From an uncultured Collinsella sp. (GTDB taxonomy: Bacteria; Actinomycetota; Coriobacteriia; Coriobacteriales; Coriobacteriaceae), in NCBI GenBank assembly GCA_902475475.1, contig CABRZY010000090.1:1-6995 (forward strand): a stretch of DNA of 6,995 nt, in the 5' to 3' direction. Under the pieces are notes generated by a model that worked only from the letters and a program-made list of their open reading frames with translations, was not told where the DNA came from and made no database searches. Shown in pieces: positions 5,672 to 6,995 of the stretch (the stretch's first letter is position 1; the number at the start of each line of letters is the position of its first letter). Both the position numbers and the translations under genes were made by a program.

Positions 5672-6995
5672 TCACGCTTCGCCCCAGAATCTATGGTTGT
5701 TGCGCAGGAGCTGTGCGGTTTTGTTCTCGGCGGCTGCAATGTCCGTCTCGTCAGCCTGCCAGGTCCAGTTGCCCGTGGCCACGCCCGGAACGTTCATGCG
5801 CGCGTCGTCGCCAAGCCCCAGGACATCCTGCAGCGGCATCATCACCAGGGGAGCGTCGCTTGCCAGTGCGTCGCTCATCAGCTTGGCCGCCAGCTCAACA
5901 CCGCTCGGTTCATCGCCGCCCGCAAAGGAACGCGTGCACCAGCCGGCAAGCGTCGACGTATCGTGCGTCGAGGTGTACAGGATCTTGCCGGGCGTGGGAT
6001 GCACGCCGCAACGAACGTCGTAGTCGCTAAACTCCAGCACGTCCATGCCGGGGAAACCGCAGGTCGAAGCCATGGCGCGAACACCGGGCGTCAAATAGCC
6101 CAGGTCCTCGGCGATAAAGTTGAGCGGACCCAGCTCGTCGTAGGCGGTCTGGAACAGATCCTTGCCCGGGCCCGCCAGCCAGCGGCCCTCGGCGCAAGCC
6201 TTGCCCGCGGGGATACTAAAGTAGCTGTGGAATCCCAGGAAGTGATCCAGGCGCACGCGGTCGTAAAGCGAAAACGCGCGGCGCAGGCGATCCATCCACC
6301 AGCTATAGCCGTTCTGCTTCATGTGGTCCCAGCGGAACGTCGGGTTGCCCCACACCTGACCCTCGGGCGCAAAGTTGTCGGGCGGCGCGCCCGAAATCTC
6401 AATCGCCTTGCCGGTATCGGACAGCCAGAAGTTCTCAGGTTCGCTCCACGCGTCTGCCGAATCGTCGGACACGTACATAGGAATATCGCCGATGACCTCG
6501 ATGCCCTTCTTGTGCGCATAGTTCATGAGCTCGCACCAAGCTAGGTCAAAGCGGTACTGCATGTACGCCTGAAGCTCGGCCTCGTTGTGGAAGCGCTTGT
6601 CGTCGATCAGATGCTCGTTGTAGCGCGCGACATCTGCCGGCCAATCGTGGCGCGACTCGCCCTCAAAGTACTTCTTAACGGCCATATAGACACAGTACTT
6701 CTCGAGCCAATCGGCATTGCGATGCTTAAACGCGGTGTACAGCGGATCGGCATCCTCGCCTCCGCGGGCCTTCCAGGTCTCAAAGTCGGCTGCCAGCTCC
6801 TCGTGGCTCTCGGGCAGCAGGTCGATATTGCCTGCAAAGGCCGAAGGACCGGCGTAAGGGGAGCGGAAGAAGTCCGTGGGGTTGACGGGGAGAACCTGCC
6901 AGTAGCGCATGCCCATGGCGGCCAGATGGTCGATAAAGCGACGCGTGGGCGCGCCGATCGTACCGGGCTTGCCGTCGTCGGTCGGCACCGATGTG
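5672..6995 (-). CDS. malQ: 4-alpha-glucanotransferase (amylomaltase), N-terminus missing
   Basis: MalQ is a GH77 cytoplasmic enzyme that moves alpha-1,4-glucan segments between maltodextrins, releasing glucose during maltose or glycogen use. The frame stays open to the right edge. The GTG at 6988 is internal, because the reading starts with TSVP, the conserved segment usually preceded by roughly ten to twenty residues. Counting from that GTG (438 residues), GDIPMYVSDDSADAW is at 167-181 and the substrate loop APPDNFAPEGQVWGNP at 201-216. The nucleophile is Asp248 in RLDHFLGF, the acid/base Glu294 in IAEDLG, and the third acid Asp343 in STHDTST, where THDNDT is more common. The C-terminus has MNVPGVATGNWTW. 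The estimated full length, about 450-460 residues, is slightly short even for compact bacterial amylomaltases. It has no extra N-terminal domain like that of E. coli MalQ, unless one lies off the edge. Confidence 0.95.
   Translation of the reverse strand, partial: TSVPTDDGKPGTIGAPTRRFIDHLAAMGMRYWQVLPVNPTDFFRSPYAGPSAFAGNIDLLPESHEELAADFETWKARGGEDADPLYTAFKHRNADWLEKYCVYMAVKKYFEGESRHDWPADVARYNEHLIDDKRFHNEAELQAYMQYRFDLAWCELMNYAHKKGIEVIGDIPMYVSDDSADAWSEPENFWLSDTGKAIEISGAPPDNFAPEGQVWGNPTFRWDHMKQNGYSWWMDRLRRAFSLYDRVRLDHFLGFHSYFSIPAGKACAEGRWLAGPGKDLFQTAYDELGPLNFIAEDLGYLTPGVRAMASTCGFPGMDVLEFSDYDVRCGVHPTPGKILYTSTHDTSTLAGWCTRSFAGGDEPSGVELAAKLMSDALASDAPLVMMPLQDVLGLGDDARMNVPGVATGNWTWQADETDIAAAENKTAQLLRNNHRFWGEA

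Noticed and set aside
5693..6544. 283-codon plus-strand frame opposite malQ
   Set aside because: It is antisense to a gene with conserved GH77 motifs and has no family resemblance of its own.

Overview
This window looks like core chromosome from a high-GC Gram-positive bacterium. By family resemblance it best fits the Coriobacteriia (a Collinsella-like gut actinobacterium). The supporting signs are the GC-rich codon use, the priA-def-fmt-rsmB order typical of Gram-positive housekeeping clusters, and a PriA that keeps intact helicase motifs, which many Actinomycetia have lost. The genus is inferred from recognition, not proved by a search.

Layout. Positions 1-3 to 1971 (+) hold the C-terminal ~90% of priA, cut by the left edge. 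Eighteen bases later comes def (1990-2526, +). A 361-base gap (2527-2887) follows. It holds a 136-base palindromic element with perfect 35-bp arms, an intrinsic-terminator-like hairpin, and a strongly T-rich, A-poor leader. Then fmt (2888-3808, +) and rsmB (3805-5205, +) overlap by an ATGA and are probably translationally coupled. The gap 5206-5346 holds a second palindromic element (19-bp arms) and a bidirectional terminator, as expected between convergent genes. On the minus strand lie a small FmdB-type zinc-ribbon gene (5347-5583), a short terminator-like hairpin (5606-5627), and malQ (5672 to beyond the right edge), cut at its N-terminus.

How the genes work together. Fmt formylates initiator Met-tRNA and Def removes the formyl group from new proteins, so they open and close the same cycle. 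RsmB methylates 16S rRNA, and PriA restarts stalled replication forks. The set is translation and replication housekeeping. MalQ belongs to maltodextrin/glycogen metabolism and is unrelated, transcribed towards the cluster.

No defence system, mobile gene, CRISPR array or clearly new system was found. The points worth a second look are the two palindromic elements (which share an 11-mer in their loops), a strand-asymmetric C-to-T composition that starts at the fmt leader and fades through rsmB, and an RsmB with an atypical SAM-binding motif.
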